A stretch of DNA of 64,000 bases. Origin: JACRLV01 sp045863555 (GTDB lineage: Bacteria > Planctomycetota > Phycisphaerae > UBA1845 > Fen-1342). How positions within the stretch are numbered: position 1 is the stretch's first letter; every line of letters begins with the position of its first letter. Location of the stretch: assembly GCA_045863555.1 (NCBI GenBank), contig BTUU01000017.1:62001-126000 (forward strand), given 5' to 3'. Below, piece by piece: positions 24,903-35,170 of this stretch. Made by a program: the position numbers and the translations under genes. The notes beneath the pieces are model-generated. The model worked only from the letters and a program-made list of their open reading frames with translations, did no database searches and was not told where the DNA came from.

Positions 24903-26333
24903 ATGGACCGCGGACTCCTCCAGCGCGCCTACGCCGCGCTACCGGTTCCTCTTCAGAACCTGGCCTTCTCTATCCTTGGCTACCGCCTGCGGCGACAGCG
25001 CTACGGACCGGCCTTTCGGGAAAAGCTGGCCTGGCTTCGCGAGAGCGAGTGGGCTTCGACCGATGAAATCCGAGCCTACCAGGAGGCACAGCTGCAGGTG
25101 ATGGTCAGGCACTGCTACGACACGGTCCCCTACTACCGGGACCTGTTCGACGGTCTGCATTTGCGTCCCGATGACATCCGCTCCGCGGCCGATCTTCCAA
25201 AGCTGCCGGTGATCAACAAGCACGTCCTCCGAGAGCATCAAGCGCGGTTCTTCTCGCGGGCGTTCGATCGGCGCAAGCTGGCGGCGATTCTGACCTCGGG
25301 CACCACCGGCACTCCGCTCATGATGTACTCTTCCGTCGAGGCCCAGGCGTTTCAGTGGGCGATCTGGTGGCGTCACCGGGCGAGGTTCGGCCTGCGCGTC
25401 GGAGACCCTTTCCTCACGTTCGGCGCGCGGCAGCCGGTCCCGATTTCGCAGGAGCGCCCCCCATTCTGGCGGAAGAACCACGCGTTCAACCAGACCTACG
25501 TCTCGACCTATCATTTCGCGCCGCGCTACATGCCCGCAATCGTCGACTGGCTCAATCGCACCGACTTTGATTTCTACACCGGCTATCCGTCGGCTATGGT
25601 GGTGCTCGCGAACTTCATCCGCGATCACGGACTGCGCCCGACCAACCGCCCCAAGTACATCGTCAGCGGCGCGGAGGCGCTGCTGCCGGGATTTCGGAGA
25701 ACCCTCTCGGCCGTCTTCGGCGTGCCCGTCACGGATCAGTACGGCGCGGCGGAATGCTGCGCGAACATCTCGCAGTGCGAGCGCGGCCATTATCACGAGG
25801 ACTACGAGTTCGGCCTGATCGAGTATCTCGATCGCGAGGAGGGCCCGGGCCATCGAATCGTCGCCACCGGTTTCGCCAATCCTGCAATGCCCCTGCTGCG
25901 CTACGACTTCGGCGACCTCGTCGAAACCAGCGACCGGAACTGCTCCTGCGGGCGTCAGAGCCGGATGATCCGGCACTTCGACGGCCGCACGGTCGATTAT
26001 GTGCGCACCCCCGACGGGCGGATGGTGGTGGGCATGAACCAGGTTTTCGAGTGGGCTCCCGGTGCCCGCGAAGTTCAGATCGTCCAGGACGAGATCCAGC
26101 GGATCGTCGTTCGGATCGTGCGGTTACCGGCGTGGGGACCGGACGACGAGCACGCCCTCCTGCGAGAGTTTCGCAACCGCTGCGGCGAAGCGCTCGCGAT
26201 CGAATTCCAGTTCGTCGATCACATCCCGCGCTCGGAGTGCGGAAAATTCCGCACGGTCGTCTCGACGCTTCCGCCGGAGTCGGCCACCGAACGCGAACTT
26301 CGCGGGGCCGTGGGCGCGCTCGAGTCCTCGTGA
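24903..26333 (+). CDS. Phenylacetate-CoA ligase/CapK-like adenylate-forming enzyme
   Basis: The protein is 476 aa; an earlier in-frame ATG at 24840 would add 21 residues of leader. It has the PaaK/CapK layout: 'DLPKLPVINK', the P-loop 'LTSGTTGTPL', 'YTGYPSAMVVLANF', 'YGAAECCANIS', and 'LLRYDFGDLVE' with a 'CSCGR' pair. A C-terminal ACT-like subdomain holds 'HIPRSECGKFR', where the Lys is probably catalytic. Such enzymes activate a carboxylic acid as the adenylate; substrates in this branch are mostly unknown and include surface polysaccharide modification. The uppP neighbour would fit an envelope role, but this is inference. Confidence 0.82.
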   Translation: MDRGLLQRAYAALPVPLQNLAFSILGYRLRRQRYGPAFREKLAWLRESEWASTDEIRAYQEAQLQVMVRHCYDTVPYYRDLFDGLHLRPDDIRSAADLPKLPVINKHVLREHQARFFSRAFDRRKLAAILTSGTTGTPLMMYSSVEAQAFQWAIWWRHRARFGLRVGDPFLTFGARQPVPISQERPPFWRKNHAFNQTYVSTYHFAPRYMPAIVDWLNRTDFDFYTGYPSAMVVLANFIRDHGLRPTNRPKYIVSGAEALLPGFRRTLSAVFGVPVTDQYGAAECCANISQCERGHYHEDYEFGLIEYLDREEGPGHRIVATGFANPAMPLLRYDFGDLVETSDRNCSCGRQSRMIRHFDGRTVDYVRTPDGRMVVGMNQVFEWAPGAREVQIVQDEIQRIVVRIVRLPAWGPDDEHALLREFRNRCGEALAIEFQFVDHIPRSECGKFRTVVSTLPPESATERELRGAVGALESS

Positions 26334-26450
26334 CTCTGGAATCCAGGGCAGTTTGACGCGACGCACCCGACGCCGGACGATATCCGCGAGAGTTCTGTAG
26401 AAATTCGCCGGCCCAAGCGGCCCGGCGCAGCGAAACCACGGGTGAGTTCC

Positions 26451-29255
26451 ATGTTCCTGATGAGATGCTGTCTGATCGCGGCGCTGCTGCACCTCTGCTC
26501 GATCGCCCCGGCGGGCGAAAAGCTCTTTGCCTACCGCGAGACCACGCTCGAGAACGGTCTGCGCGTCGTGACGCTCGAGGATTTCTCCTGCCCGATCGTC
26601 GCCGTGCACCTGTGGTATCACGTAGGCTCGAAGGACGAAAACCCGGAGCGGCAGGGTTTCGCGCACATGTTCGAGCACATGATGTTCCGCGGAACCGACC
26701 GGCTCGGGCCGACCGACCATTTCGACCTGATCCGCAAGTCCGGCGGCGACTGCAACGCGTACACCGCCTTCGATCAGACCGTCTACGTCCAGACGCTGCC
26801 CGCGAATCAGCTTGAACTCGCACTCTGGCTCGAAGCCGAGCGGATGACCTTTCTGAAGATTGACCAGACCGCATTCGACACGGAGCGAAAGGTCGTCGAA
26901 GAAGAGCGGCGCCTCGGCCTGAACCGCCCGTACGGAACTGTGCCGGAGAAACTGCTCCCGCAGATGCTGAAAGTGCACCCCTATCGCTGGCTGCCGATCG
27001 GGAACATCGCCCACCTGCGGGCGGCGTCGGTGGGCGAGCTGCGCGACTTCTGGACGAAGTTCTACGTCCCGAACAACGCCACGCTCGTGATCGTCGGTGC
27101 GGTCAAGCACGAGGACGCGCAGAAACTGGTGCAGAAGTACTTCGGCTGGATTCCCCGGTACGACGCCCCGTCCCGCGTGACCGTGACCGAGCCGGCGATC
27201 GAGCAGCCCTTTCGCACGACGATCAAGGCCGAGAACGCCCCCGCCCCCATCGTCGCCGTCGCGTTTCGCACCGTGCCCGCGGGCCACGACGACCTGATCC
27301 CGCTCCAGATGCTTGGCTCCATCCTCGGCGGCGGCGAAAGCAGCCGCCTTTACCGGCGGCTGGTCGCGAACGAGCAGACCGCGATGGTGGCCGGCGCGGC
27401 CGCGTTCTCCCTGGAGCAGGATGGGCTGATCGGGGCGGGCGCTGTCCTGTCGCCGCTCGGAGGCGATCCGGAAAAGGTGCTCGCTGCGATCAACGAGGAG
27501 ATCGAGCGGATTCGCAAGGAGCCGGTGACGGGCGACGAACTGCTGAAGGCCAGGAACGAGATGCTCAACGGCCTCATCACGCAGAACCTGACTGTGGAGA
27601 GCAAGGCCCAGGCGCTCGGTGAAGCGGCGGTCGTTCAGGGCGATCTGTCGCGCGTCAACCGGGAAATGGAACTGATTCGGAAGATCTCCGCCGACGACCT
27701 GCTGACGGTCGCGAACCGATATCTCGACCCGAACCGCTCCTACACGGTAACCGTCGAACGGAATCTCCTCGGCACCCTGCTGGGAGGCAAGAAATCGGCG
27801 GAAGAATCCGCGCAGATCACGGCCACGCCCGAAACAGAGCCCCCGCCGCCCGGCCGACAGGGCCTCGAGCGCCCGACGGGGTTCCCCACAACGGCGCCGG
27901 TCGCGGGTCCGATCGATTTCAAGGTCACACCCGAATTCGAGACCGAAACGCTGGAGAACGGCCTCAAGATCATCGTCGTGCGGAACTCGGAGGTGCCGTA
28001 CGTCACGGTGCAACTCGGCCTGCGGGCCGGGGCCTGGACGGAGTCGAAGCCGGGCGTCGCGTCGATGGCGATGAACCTGCTCACCAAGGGCACGCAGAAT
28101 TACACCGATGAGAAACTCGCGACCGAACTGGACACGTACGCCATCTCGCTCGGCGCTTCGGCGAATCTGGACGCAAGCAACATCGTGCTCGGCTGTCTGA
28201 CGGATCAACTCGAGCGCGGAATGACGCTGATGGCCGAAGTGGTGCGCCGGCCGACGTTCCCCGAGGAAGAATTCGAGAAGAGCCGAAAGCAGGTATTGAC
28301 CCAGCTCACGATCTCCGCCGCTGAGCACGGCTACGTGGCGGATCGGGAGCTGCGACGGCGGCTCTACGGTGAGCATCCCTACGCGCGAACGGCCGTGGGC
28401 GAGCCCTCGGACGTCGAGGCGCTGGAGCCGGGCGACTTCGCGGCGTGGTACCGCCGGTTCATCCGCCCGGATTCGGGCACGCTCATTTTCGCCGGCGACA
28501 TCGACAAGGCGACCGCCGTCGCGCTCGCAGGGAAGCACTTCGGCGACTGGAAGGCCGAGGGTGACGAGCCGCCGACGGTGCAGCTGCCGGAGATTCCCGA
28601 ACCCGCCGGCACGCACATCTACCTCGTCGACAAGCCGGGCGTGCAGTGCCAGATCCGCGCTGCGCACATCGGCTTCACGCGCAGCGCGCCGGAGTACTAC
28701 ACCAGCCGCGTCGTCAGCAGCTATTTCGGCGGCGCCTTCAACAGCCGGCTGAATGAGACGATCCGCGTGAAAAAAGGGCTGACATACGGGGCGAGCGGCG
28801 GGTGGAGCGCCAGCCGTTTCGCGGGCCAGTTCAGTATCCGGACATTCTCGAAGCTCGAAACCACCGCGCAGGCCGTCCAGGCCATCTTCGACGAACTGGG
28901 CCGCCTCAAGAGCGAGCCTCCAACCGACGAGGAACTGGGCGGCACCAAGAGCTACATCCTCGGCAGTTTCGCGGGCGACCGCGAGACGCCGCAGGCGGTC
29001 GCCGGCGACCTGTGGATGCTGGAACTCGAGAAACTGCCGCGAGATTACTTCGAGAAGCTGCTGAAGACGGTTTCGGCCACGACCAGGGACCAGTGCGTGG
29101 AGCTGGCAAGCCTGGCTGTCCAGCCGGACAAGATGGTGGTGGTGGTGGTCGGTCCGGCCGCCCAGGTCAAGGCGGATCTGGAGAAAATCGCCCCGGTGAC
29201 GGTCGTCACGCCGGGCGACCGCCCGGCGGACGAGGAGCCGGTCGAGGAGGAGTAG
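26451..29255 (+). CDS. M16 family zinc metallopeptidase, two-domain form
   Basis: About 934 aa, with a signal peptide (residues 1-21), so it is periplasmic or surface-exposed. The N-terminal M16 unit has the inverted zinc motif H-x2-E-H ('HMFEH', H72-E75-H76) followed by 'ERKVVEEERR' (Glu ligand near 152). A second M16 unit starts near residue 500 ('ETLENGLKIIVVRNSEVPYVTVQL') but has 'SMAMNLLTKG' in place of the zinc motif, so it is the non-catalytic half of the clamp. Many bacteria encode the two halves as separate genes; here they are fused. GTG at 26442 and ATG at 26460 are other possible starts. The C-terminus is acidic ('EEPVEEE'). Confidence 0.92.
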   Translation: MFLMRCCLIAALLHLCSIAPAGEKLFAYRETTLENGLRVVTLEDFSCPIVAVHLWYHVGSKDENPERQGFAHMFEHMMFRGTDRLGPTDHFDLIRKSGGDCNAYTAFDQTVYVQTLPANQLELALWLEAERMTFLKIDQTAFDTERKVVEEERRLGLNRPYGTVPEKLLPQMLKVHPYRWLPIGNIAHLRAASVGELRDFWTKFYVPNNATLVIVGAVKHEDAQKLVQKYFGWIPRYDAPSRVTVTEPAIEQPFRTTIKAENAPAPIVAVAFRTVPAGHDDLIPLQMLGSILGGGESSRLYRRLVANEQTAMVAGAAAFSLEQDGLIGAGAVLSPLGGDPEKVLAAINEEIERIRKEPVTGDELLKARNEMLNGLITQNLTVESKAQALGEAAVVQGDLSRVNREMELIRKISADDLLTVANRYLDPNRSYTVTVERNLLGTLLGGKKSAEESAQITATPETEPPPPGRQGLERPTGFPTTAPVAGPIDFKVTPEFETETLENGLKIIVVRNSEVPYVTVQLGLRAGAWTESKPGVASMAMNLLTKGTQNYTDEKLATELDTYAISLGASANLDASNIVLGCLTDQLERGMTLMAEVVRRPTFPEEEFEKSRKQVLTQLTISAAEHGYVADRELRRRLYGEHPYARTAVGEPSDVEALEPGDFAAWYRRFIRPDSGTLIFAGDIDKATAVALAGKHFGDWKAEGDEPPTVQLPEIPEPAGTHIYLVDKPGVQCQIRAAHIGFTRSAPEYYTSRVVSSYFGGAFNSRLNETIRVKKGLTYGASGGWSASRFAGQFSIRTFSKLETTAQAVQAIFDELGRLKSEPPTDEELGGTKSYILGSFAGDRETPQAVAGDLWMLELEKLPRDYFEKLLKTVSATTRDQCVELASLAVQPDKMVVVVVGPAAQVKADLEKIAPVTVVTPGDRPADEEPVEEE

Positions 29256-29368
29256 GCGACTGCCCCCCGGAGGGATGTATTTGGGCGCCGGGCGAGGTGT
29301 ACCGGGCCTCTTGGCGCGGGCCGGGGAATGCCGATACTGATAGTGAGTCTCGAATTCGGGAGAGCAAA

Positions 29369-29725
29369 GTGGCTGCGGCCAAGCTGAACACATACGAGAA
29401 GCAGGCGATGTACAGCATTGTCTGCGCGTGCGTCGCGCTCGCGGCCGCCCTCGGGACGCTCGCGCTGATCTACCTGAAGCTCGATAAGGAAGCGTGGACG
29501 GTCTACATGCCCCGAAATGGCAGGGCGTTTCCGGTGATGCTCGCCGGCGTCGCCGCCGCGTGCCTGCTGGGGACGATCGGGTTCTTCGTCGGGTTCTCGA
29601 GCGCCGGGCACTCGCGCAACAAGCGATCGAGGCTTTCCTGGCTCGGGTTTTTCCTCAGCGCCGCGGCGATCTCGATCGGGCTGTCGGCGTTCATCTTCTA
29701 CTATTTCACGCGACTCGATTTCTGA
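29369..29725 (+). CDS. Small three-helix membrane protein
   Basis: The protein is 118 aa and starts at GTG after GGGAGAG. Three hydrophobic segments (about 13-33, 50-72, 90-112) and basic loops are seen, with no conserved catalytic residues. It lies between the M16 peptidase and the haem-type histidine kinase on the same strand, and its function is unknown. Confidence 0.65.
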   Translation: MAAAKLNTYEKQAMYSIVCACVALAAALGTLALIYLKLDKEAWTVYMPRNGRAFPVMLAGVAAACLLGTIGFFVGFSSAGHSRNKRSRLSWLGFFLSAAAISIGLSAFIFYYFTRLDF

Positions 29726-29854
29726 CCGCCGCCGACCGGTCGTCGCCGATTGCCGCCGCGCTTCCGGGCGTGCTTCTCCTCCGCGCCGCCGTATACTTCG
29801 ATGTTCCGTGAGATCACGCATGTCACCGGCTGATCCGCGGCGCGAGGCCCGGGA

Positions 29855-31450
29855 ATGCGACTTATCCGCATTTCGCTTTCGGTCAAATACCGCATCCTCT
29901 TCGGCTGCGCGGTGCTGCTGATCGTCGGGGCGGCGCTCTACGTGCCGTGGAACCTGATGGAGGCGCTCGTTCTCGAACAGCCCTTCCGCGAAGCACAGCG
30001 CATGGCGGATGAGCATTTCCGCCGCGTGCTGGGTTCGCCCGACCGGACCGGCGACGTGCACGGTCGCGACGTCGGGCTGCTCTCGCTCGACGACGCCCGG
30101 CCGCCGACCTTCATCCCGTTCACGCCGAAACTCGACGACGAAGACTCGATCGTCAACCAGTTCGGCGATGACTTCCTCGCGACCGCCTTTCGCCGGTTTC
30201 TCCGCCAGCCGTCGCGCGAGTATTACTATGCCTCGCGGATTGAGCCGGACGGCCGACACTTCCGGTACGCCCACTCCGTGCGGGCCACGAAAAGCTGCAT
30301 GACCTGTCACGACGAGGCCCGGAGCGCCCGCCGCGTCTTCCGCGAAAACGAGCTCGTCGGCATGATCGCCGTGGACGTGCCGACCCGGCAGCTTGAGGAG
30401 CAGTTGCTCGCCAACCGGCTGGCGATGTTCGCCGCCGGCGGTCTCGCGGGCATTCTGGCGATTCTCGTGTTCTACGTCATCGTGCAGAGGTTCATCCTCT
30501 CGCCGATCGAGGAGCTGCGCGAAGTGGCGCTGCGCGTGACCGAAGGCGATCTGACCGTGCGCTCGGCCGTCGACACCGGCGACGAATTCCAGCAGCTCTC
30601 CGACACGCTGAACACCATGCTCGAACGGCTCCGGGCTTCGCAGGACGAACTCCGAAAAGCCAACAAGCTCCTCGACGTCAAGCTCGGCGAAATGGCCGAG
30701 ACGAATGTCTCGCTCTACGAAGCCAACCGCGTGAAGGGCGAGTTTCTCGCCAACGTCACCCACGAGCTTCGCACGCCGCTCACCAGCATCATCGGATTCG
30801 CCGAGCTCCTCCGCGACGCCCCGCCGACGGCCGACGGCGCCAAGACCAACCGCTACATCGAGAACATCCTGATCTCCGGCCGCATTCTGCTGGAGATCAT
30901 CAACGACCTGCTCGACCTGGCGAAGATCGAGGCCGGCAAGGTCGAGTTGAAGCTGGTGACGGTGCGCGTCGACGAGGCCTGTTCGGCGCTGCTTGACTTC
31001 ATGCGGCCCCTCGCCGACAAGAAAAACCTGACGCTCACGTTCGAGGCCGACGAGAATCTGCCCATTCTGATCACCGATCGCGGCCGGCTGCGGCAGATCC
31101 TTTTCAACCTCCTCTCCAACGCGATCAAGTTCACGCCGGAGGGCGGCCGCGTCATGGTCTTTGCCCGCCGCGAAGCCGAATTCGTCCGCCTCAGCGTCCA
31201 AGACACCGGGCCCGGCATCGATCCGGAGCACCAGGCGATGATCTTCGACAAATTCCGCCAGATCGACGCATCGACCACGCGCGAACACGCCGGCACCGGC
31301 CTGGGCCTTGCGATCTCAAAGGAACTGACCAGTCTGCTGGGCGGGCAGATCGGCGTCGTGAGCGAACCGGGCAAGGGGGCGACTTTCTGGGTGCTCCTGC
31401 CCCACGCCGCGCCGGACCCTGCGCCGCGGCCTCTGCCGTCGCTGGTTTGA
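29855..31450 (+). CDS. Sensor histidine kinase with CxxCH periplasmic domain
   Basis: The protein is 531 aa. A membrane helix (about 14-34) is followed by a periplasmic domain (about 35-185) of the DUF3365/Tll0287-like type with one haem-c motif, 'CMTCH' (C148, C151, H152). A second helix (about 187-210), a HAMP domain (about 211-265), a HisKA domain with the phospho-acceptor in 'NVTHELRTPL' (H303), and a HATPase domain with 'NLLSNAIKFTPEGG' and 'GTGLGLAISK' complete it. The covalent haem suggests redox or gas sensing. No response regulator is encoded beside it. Confidence 0.92.
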   Translation: MRLIRISLSVKYRILFGCAVLLIVGAALYVPWNLMEALVLEQPFREAQRMADEHFRRVLGSPDRTGDVHGRDVGLLSLDDARPPTFIPFTPKLDDEDSIVNQFGDDFLATAFRRFLRQPSREYYYASRIEPDGRHFRYAHSVRATKSCMTCHDEARSARRVFRENELVGMIAVDVPTRQLEEQLLANRLAMFAAGGLAGILAILVFYVIVQRFILSPIEELREVALRVTEGDLTVRSAVDTGDEFQQLSDTLNTMLERLRASQDELRKANKLLDVKLGEMAETNVSLYEANRVKGEFLANVTHELRTPLTSIIGFAELLRDAPPTADGAKTNRYIENILISGRILLEIINDLLDLAKIEAGKVELKLVTVRVDEACSALLDFMRPLADKKNLTLTFEADENLPILITDRGRLRQILFNLLSNAIKFTPEGGRVMVFARREAEFVRLSVQDTGPGIDPEHQAMIFDKFRQIDASTTREHAGTGLGLAISKELTSLLGGQIGVVSEPGKGATFWVLLPHAAPDPAPRPLPSLV

Positions 31451-31510
31451 CGCCCCGGCATCCATCGGCCGGCCCTTGCTACGTGCGCGGCGGCGCGGGA
31501 TAAGTTTGGA

Positions 31511-34066
31511 ATGAACGAAGGCACTTCCGACCCGGCCGCAACCACGGGCCCGAACTCGACGCGACGGTATCGAATCGCCGGCGCGGCATTCTTGCTGTTG
31601 CTCGTGGGTTGGGTCGGATCGCCCGGCCTGGGCTCGACGTGGCTTCAGGGCGACGAGCGGATCTTCATCGTCAACAACCCGGAAGTGACCGGCGCCGACG
31701 GAAAGGCGACGCTGCCCGCCCGGGTCGCCCGTCTCTTTACGCACGCCCACGAAGACCTCTATCAGCCCGTGCCGCTGGCGACGTACGCGATCCAGTGGGA
31801 ACTCGGCGGCGGCGAGGCGTCGGTCTGGTCGATCCGCCTCGTCGACGTGCTGCTCCACGCGGCCAACGCGCTGCTCCTCTGGGCGGTCGCGGCCCTGCTC
31901 CTCCAGACGATCCTGGGGCTCGCGGGCGGGACGGCGACGCTGCTGGGCTTCGGCATTGCCTTGATCTGGGCGGTGCATCCCGCGCTCGCACCGGCCTACG
32001 CCGCGGATATGGGGCGGACACACCTGCTGTCGTTCGGTTTCGCGCTGGCATCCATTCTGCTTCACCGTCGCGCCCTGGAATCGAAGCACCTCGCGGCGAC
32101 GATCGGCATGTTCGCGTGCGTCGCGCTGGCGATGATGAGCAAGGTCATTCCGGCGTGGTTCCTCGTCGTGTTCGCGCTGGAAGCGGCGTGGCGCGGCAGT
32201 GGACCGGCCCTGCGCTCCCCGCGCGTGTATGCGACGCTCGTCCTCTGTGCGCTGTTCGCGTGGATCAACATCTCCAGCACCCGCGCCGCCGGACTCCTCG
32301 AGGACACCGGCGTCGGCCTCTTCGGTGATCCGGTCTCGCGCAGCCTCGTCGCGCTCGCCATCTACTGCGAGCATGCCTTCGCTCCGATCCGGCTCTCGAC
32401 GTGGTACCCGCCCGATATCGACACCGGCTGGGGATACTGGCGGACGTGGCTGGGTCTCGTCGCGGCTGTCGTCATCCTCGGCGCGATCGTCGCCTGCGCC
32501 CGCGGCCGGATGAGCCGGATCACGTCTGTGGGACTCGCCTGGTTCGCCGTGACGCTGCTGCCGGTACTCGGCGTGGTCGGCGCGCGGGCCGCGGCGGCGC
32601 AGGATCGATACCTCTACCTGCCGCTGGCCGGGCTGCTCATCGGCGTGATCGGCGGGCTCGCTGTGCTGGCCGAGCGGCGGCGCGCGGCGGCGAGCGTGGC
32701 GCGGTCGCTGGTGGGGATCCTCGCGCTGGTCGCCGCGCTGCTCGCGTTCGAGAGCTTCTTCAACGTGCTCGACGCCCGCGACATGCTGGCGCGGGCCGAG
32801 CGGGCGCTGGCGCGCGATGCGAACGATCCGCGGCTCCGCGAGTTCGTCGCCATGGCCCACTCGCACGCCCGCGACTACCCGGAGGCTCGGCCGGCGGACT
32901 GGAGCCCTGCGGACGCGGAGCAGCGTTTCTTGGCGAAGCTGCACGAGGCAGCCGCTGCGATCGACGCGGGCAGTGCCTATTTCGCCGGTTCGGAAGATCA
33001 GGCCGCGGCCCGGCGGCGACTGTCGTGGCAGTACTTCAAGAACCGCATGTTCCGCGAATCGCTGGATCAGGCGCGGGCGGCCGAGACGCTGAGCCCGCAC
33101 GCACCGATGACGCTGTACCGGCTGGCGCAGACGTACCAGGCGATCGGCGACTGGCGGAGCGAGTTGCAGGCCCTGCTCCAGCTCGAACGAAACCTGCCGG
33201 AAGACCCGCAGTTCCGGGCGGACGTGCTGACGGAACTGGGCTCATCGCTGCTGATGGTCTTCGATCAGCCGGCGGCGGCGCTCGAACGGCTGCGGCGGGC
33301 GATGGCGACGGGCCGGGGGCGGGCGCTGACGCGCGTCCGGCTGGCGCGGGCGGAGGTGCTGGCGGGGCAGGGCGTGCGCGGGTTTGAGATCGCGCAGGGC
33401 GTGCTGCTCGAAAACCCGGAGAACTTCGACGCGGCGACGGTGATCGCGCTGTATCACGCACGGAGCGAGCACTGGGACGAAGCAGATCGCGTCTGCCGCA
33501 TCCTGCTGTCGCGCGAGCCGACGAACTATGAGATCCTGCGCATCTTCAGCGAGGTGTGCATGCAGCGGGGCGCGATGGAAGACGCGATGGTCGCGTGGCG
33601 CGACGCGGTGCGGCTCGATCCGGAGACGGTCGGGTACCGCTCGTTCTTCGTCTGGTCGGCGGCGTGTGCGGATGCGGCGGAGACGGAGCAGTGGATCGCG
33701 GAACTGCTGGAGAAGAATCCCGGCGACCGGTTCGCGATGCTGGCACGGATGATGCTGTCGCTGAAGGCGGGTCGCGTCGACGAGGCGGTGGACTGGGTGC
33801 GCAAGGCGGCCGAGGGGCCGGCGCTGGTGAAGGCGAATGAGCTGGCGCGGGCGGAACGGACGCTGTTCGGCATGCAGAAACGGGACGAGCGCGGGCCGGA
33901 GGCGGATGTCGTGCGGGCGGCGCTGCTGATGGCGATGCAACGCGGCGAGGAGGCGCGGGCGCTGGTCGACGCGTTTGTTCGAGACAACGCGGAGTCACCG
34001 TGGGTCGCGCTCGCGAGGTCGATCGCGGCAAGCCCCGCGAGTTCGCAGGCGGCAACGGATCGATAG
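31511..34066 (+). CDS. TMTC-like membrane protein with TPR repeats
   Basis: The protein is 851 aa. Residues 1-430 hold about ten membrane helices with an early 'WLQGDERIFIVNNP' loop, where the D-x-x acid pair resembles the catalytic loop of GT-C/TMTC and O-mannosyl transferases. Residues about 440-840 form TPR repeats ('LYRLAQTYQAIGDW', 'FSEVCMQRGAMEDAMVAWRDAV'). This layout matches bacterial TMTC-like proteins thought to glycosylate exported proteins; activity here is inferred. The gene is encoded alone and is followed after 87 bp by the convergent squalene synthase gene. Confidence 0.8.
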   Translation: MNEGTSDPAATTGPNSTRRYRIAGAAFLLLLVGWVGSPGLGSTWLQGDERIFIVNNPEVTGADGKATLPARVARLFTHAHEDLYQPVPLATYAIQWELGGGEASVWSIRLVDVLLHAANALLLWAVAALLLQTILGLAGGTATLLGFGIALIWAVHPALAPAYAADMGRTHLLSFGFALASILLHRRALESKHLAATIGMFACVALAMMSKVIPAWFLVVFALEAAWRGSGPALRSPRVYATLVLCALFAWINISSTRAAGLLEDTGVGLFGDPVSRSLVALAIYCEHAFAPIRLSTWYPPDIDTGWGYWRTWLGLVAAVVILGAIVACARGRMSRITSVGLAWFAVTLLPVLGVVGARAAAAQDRYLYLPLAGLLIGVIGGLAVLAERRRAAASVARSLVGILALVAALLAFESFFNVLDARDMLARAERALARDANDPRLREFVAMAHSHARDYPEARPADWSPADAEQRFLAKLHEAAAAIDAGSAYFAGSEDQAAARRRLSWQYFKNRMFRESLDQARAAETLSPHAPMTLYRLAQTYQAIGDWRSELQALLQLERNLPEDPQFRADVLTELGSSLLMVFDQPAAALERLRRAMATGRGRALTRVRLARAEVLAGQGVRGFEIAQGVLLENPENFDAATVIALYHARSEHWDEADRVCRILLSREPTNYEILRIFSEVCMQRGAMEDAMVAWRDAVRLDPETVGYRSFFVWSAACADAAETEQWIAELLEKNPGDRFAMLARMMLSLKAGRVDEAVDWVRKAAEGPALVKANELARAERTLFGMQKRDERGPEADVVRAALLMAMQRGEEARALVDAFVRDNAESPWVALARSIAASPASSQAATDR

Positions 34067-34153
34067 CAGGCGCGGCGAATTCCGCGAATCGACGCCGCTC
34101 TTCGCGCTCCGCTCTCCGCACTTCACTCTTCAGTTTTCGCGCTTCGGTCCTGT

Positions 34154-35104
34154 TTACGCCGGCTCCATGTTTCCACGGGGGTGCAGCAGGCGCTGGAACC
34201 AGGAGCGGAGGGCGTGGTCGTCGGTCGCGACCGCGGTGAACTTCTCGATGGATTGCTGAATCGCCGTGCGGTCGATTTTCGCCGCGCCGGCCAGCTTCTC
34301 GAAGCGGGCGAGCGTCATGGCGCCCCACGCGATGGGCAGGCCGCAGAAGGAGCGGAGTTGCCACGCCGTCGCGGGCAGGGCGAGCACGAACTCGGCCCCC
34401 TTTTCCAGGCTCTTGCGGGCCTCGACCAGCACCGTCCGGTAGATCTCCCCCGCCGAGACGCGGCCGTCGTCCGCCGTCGGCAGGTAGCGCCGGCCGTGCT
34501 TCGAGTCCTTCATCGCGTCCTTGAGGATGTTCACGAGCTGGAGGCCGATGCCGAGCTCGACGGCGACGTTCCGCAGCCGCAGCAGCGCCGGGGCCTTCAG
34601 GTGGTCGGCCATCATCTCGCAGAGCATCTCGCCGACGACGCCCGCGACGTAATAACAGTACTCGCGCAGCTCGGCCGAATCGCGCACGGCCGGGTAGGGC
34701 TGTGCCCGCTGCTCGCTGCGATCGAGCATGTCCAGCACGCCGCCGATCATCTTCCGGGCGCACGTTTTCGCCGCGGCCGCGTCGGCGGGCGGGAGGGCGT
34801 TGATGCGCCGCAGGACTTCCGCCGTGTCGTGCATCAGGGCCCGCTCGGCCGCCAGTTCGCCCAGGGGGCGGAGGGTGGCCTCGTCGAGCGGCTCGTCGGC
34901 TCCGGCGAGGACGCGGTCGAAGTGTCGGAGGCAGGGCCGGCGGCGGCCGTCGTCGAGCTGCGGGGCGTCCTCGAGGGTGTCGACGATGCGCATGAGGAGG
35001 TAGGCCAGGCCGACGGCCTCGTCGAGGCCGCGGGGCAGCATGGGGATGACGATCGCGTAGGTCCGCGAGACGCCTTTCAGGTGTTGGGTGATAAAAGTGT
35101 CCAT
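34154..35104 (-). CDS. Squalene/phytoene synthase family protein
   Basis: The protein is 316 aa. The two Asp-rich motifs of head-to-head prenyl synthases are present: 'DTLED' (residues 42-46) and 'DAMKD' (D196-D200) followed by 'GRRYLP', with 'YCYYVAGVVGEM' between them. 'DTLED' is closer to the eukaryote-type squalene synthase motif DTIED than to the usual bacterial DDxxD. It would condense two farnesyl (or geranylgeranyl) diphosphates at the membrane. No desaturase, HpnE-type oxidase or hopene cyclase lies nearby, so the end product is open. No clear ribosome site is seen at the ATG. Confidence 0.85.
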   Translation of the reverse strand: MDTFITQHLKGVSRTYAIVIPMLPRGLDEAVGLAYLLMRIVDTLEDAPQLDDGRRRPCLRHFDRVLAGADEPLDEATLRPLGELAAERALMHDTAEVLRRINALPPADAAAAKTCARKMIGGVLDMLDRSEQRAQPYPAVRDSAELREYCYYVAGVVGEMLCEMMADHLKAPALLRLRNVAVELGIGLQLVNILKDAMKDSKHGRRYLPTADDGRVSAGEIYRTVLVEARKSLEKGAEFVLALPATAWQLRSFCGLPIAWGAMTLARFEKLAGAAKIDRTAIQQSIEKFTAVATDDHALRSWFQRLLHPRGNMEPA

Positions 35105-35170
35105 CGGGTCGGCGAGCACTGTAGCGGAAGCGGGCGGGGACCGGAATACGTCGCACGTCTCGTGAACAGC

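Noticed and set aside
26124..29393. A 1089-codon open frame on the - strand
   Set aside because: It is antisense to the M16 peptidase, which has clear motifs.
31316..33100. A 594-codon Arg-rich open frame on the - strand
   Set aside because: It is antisense to the TMTC-like gene and has a composition typical of GC shadows.
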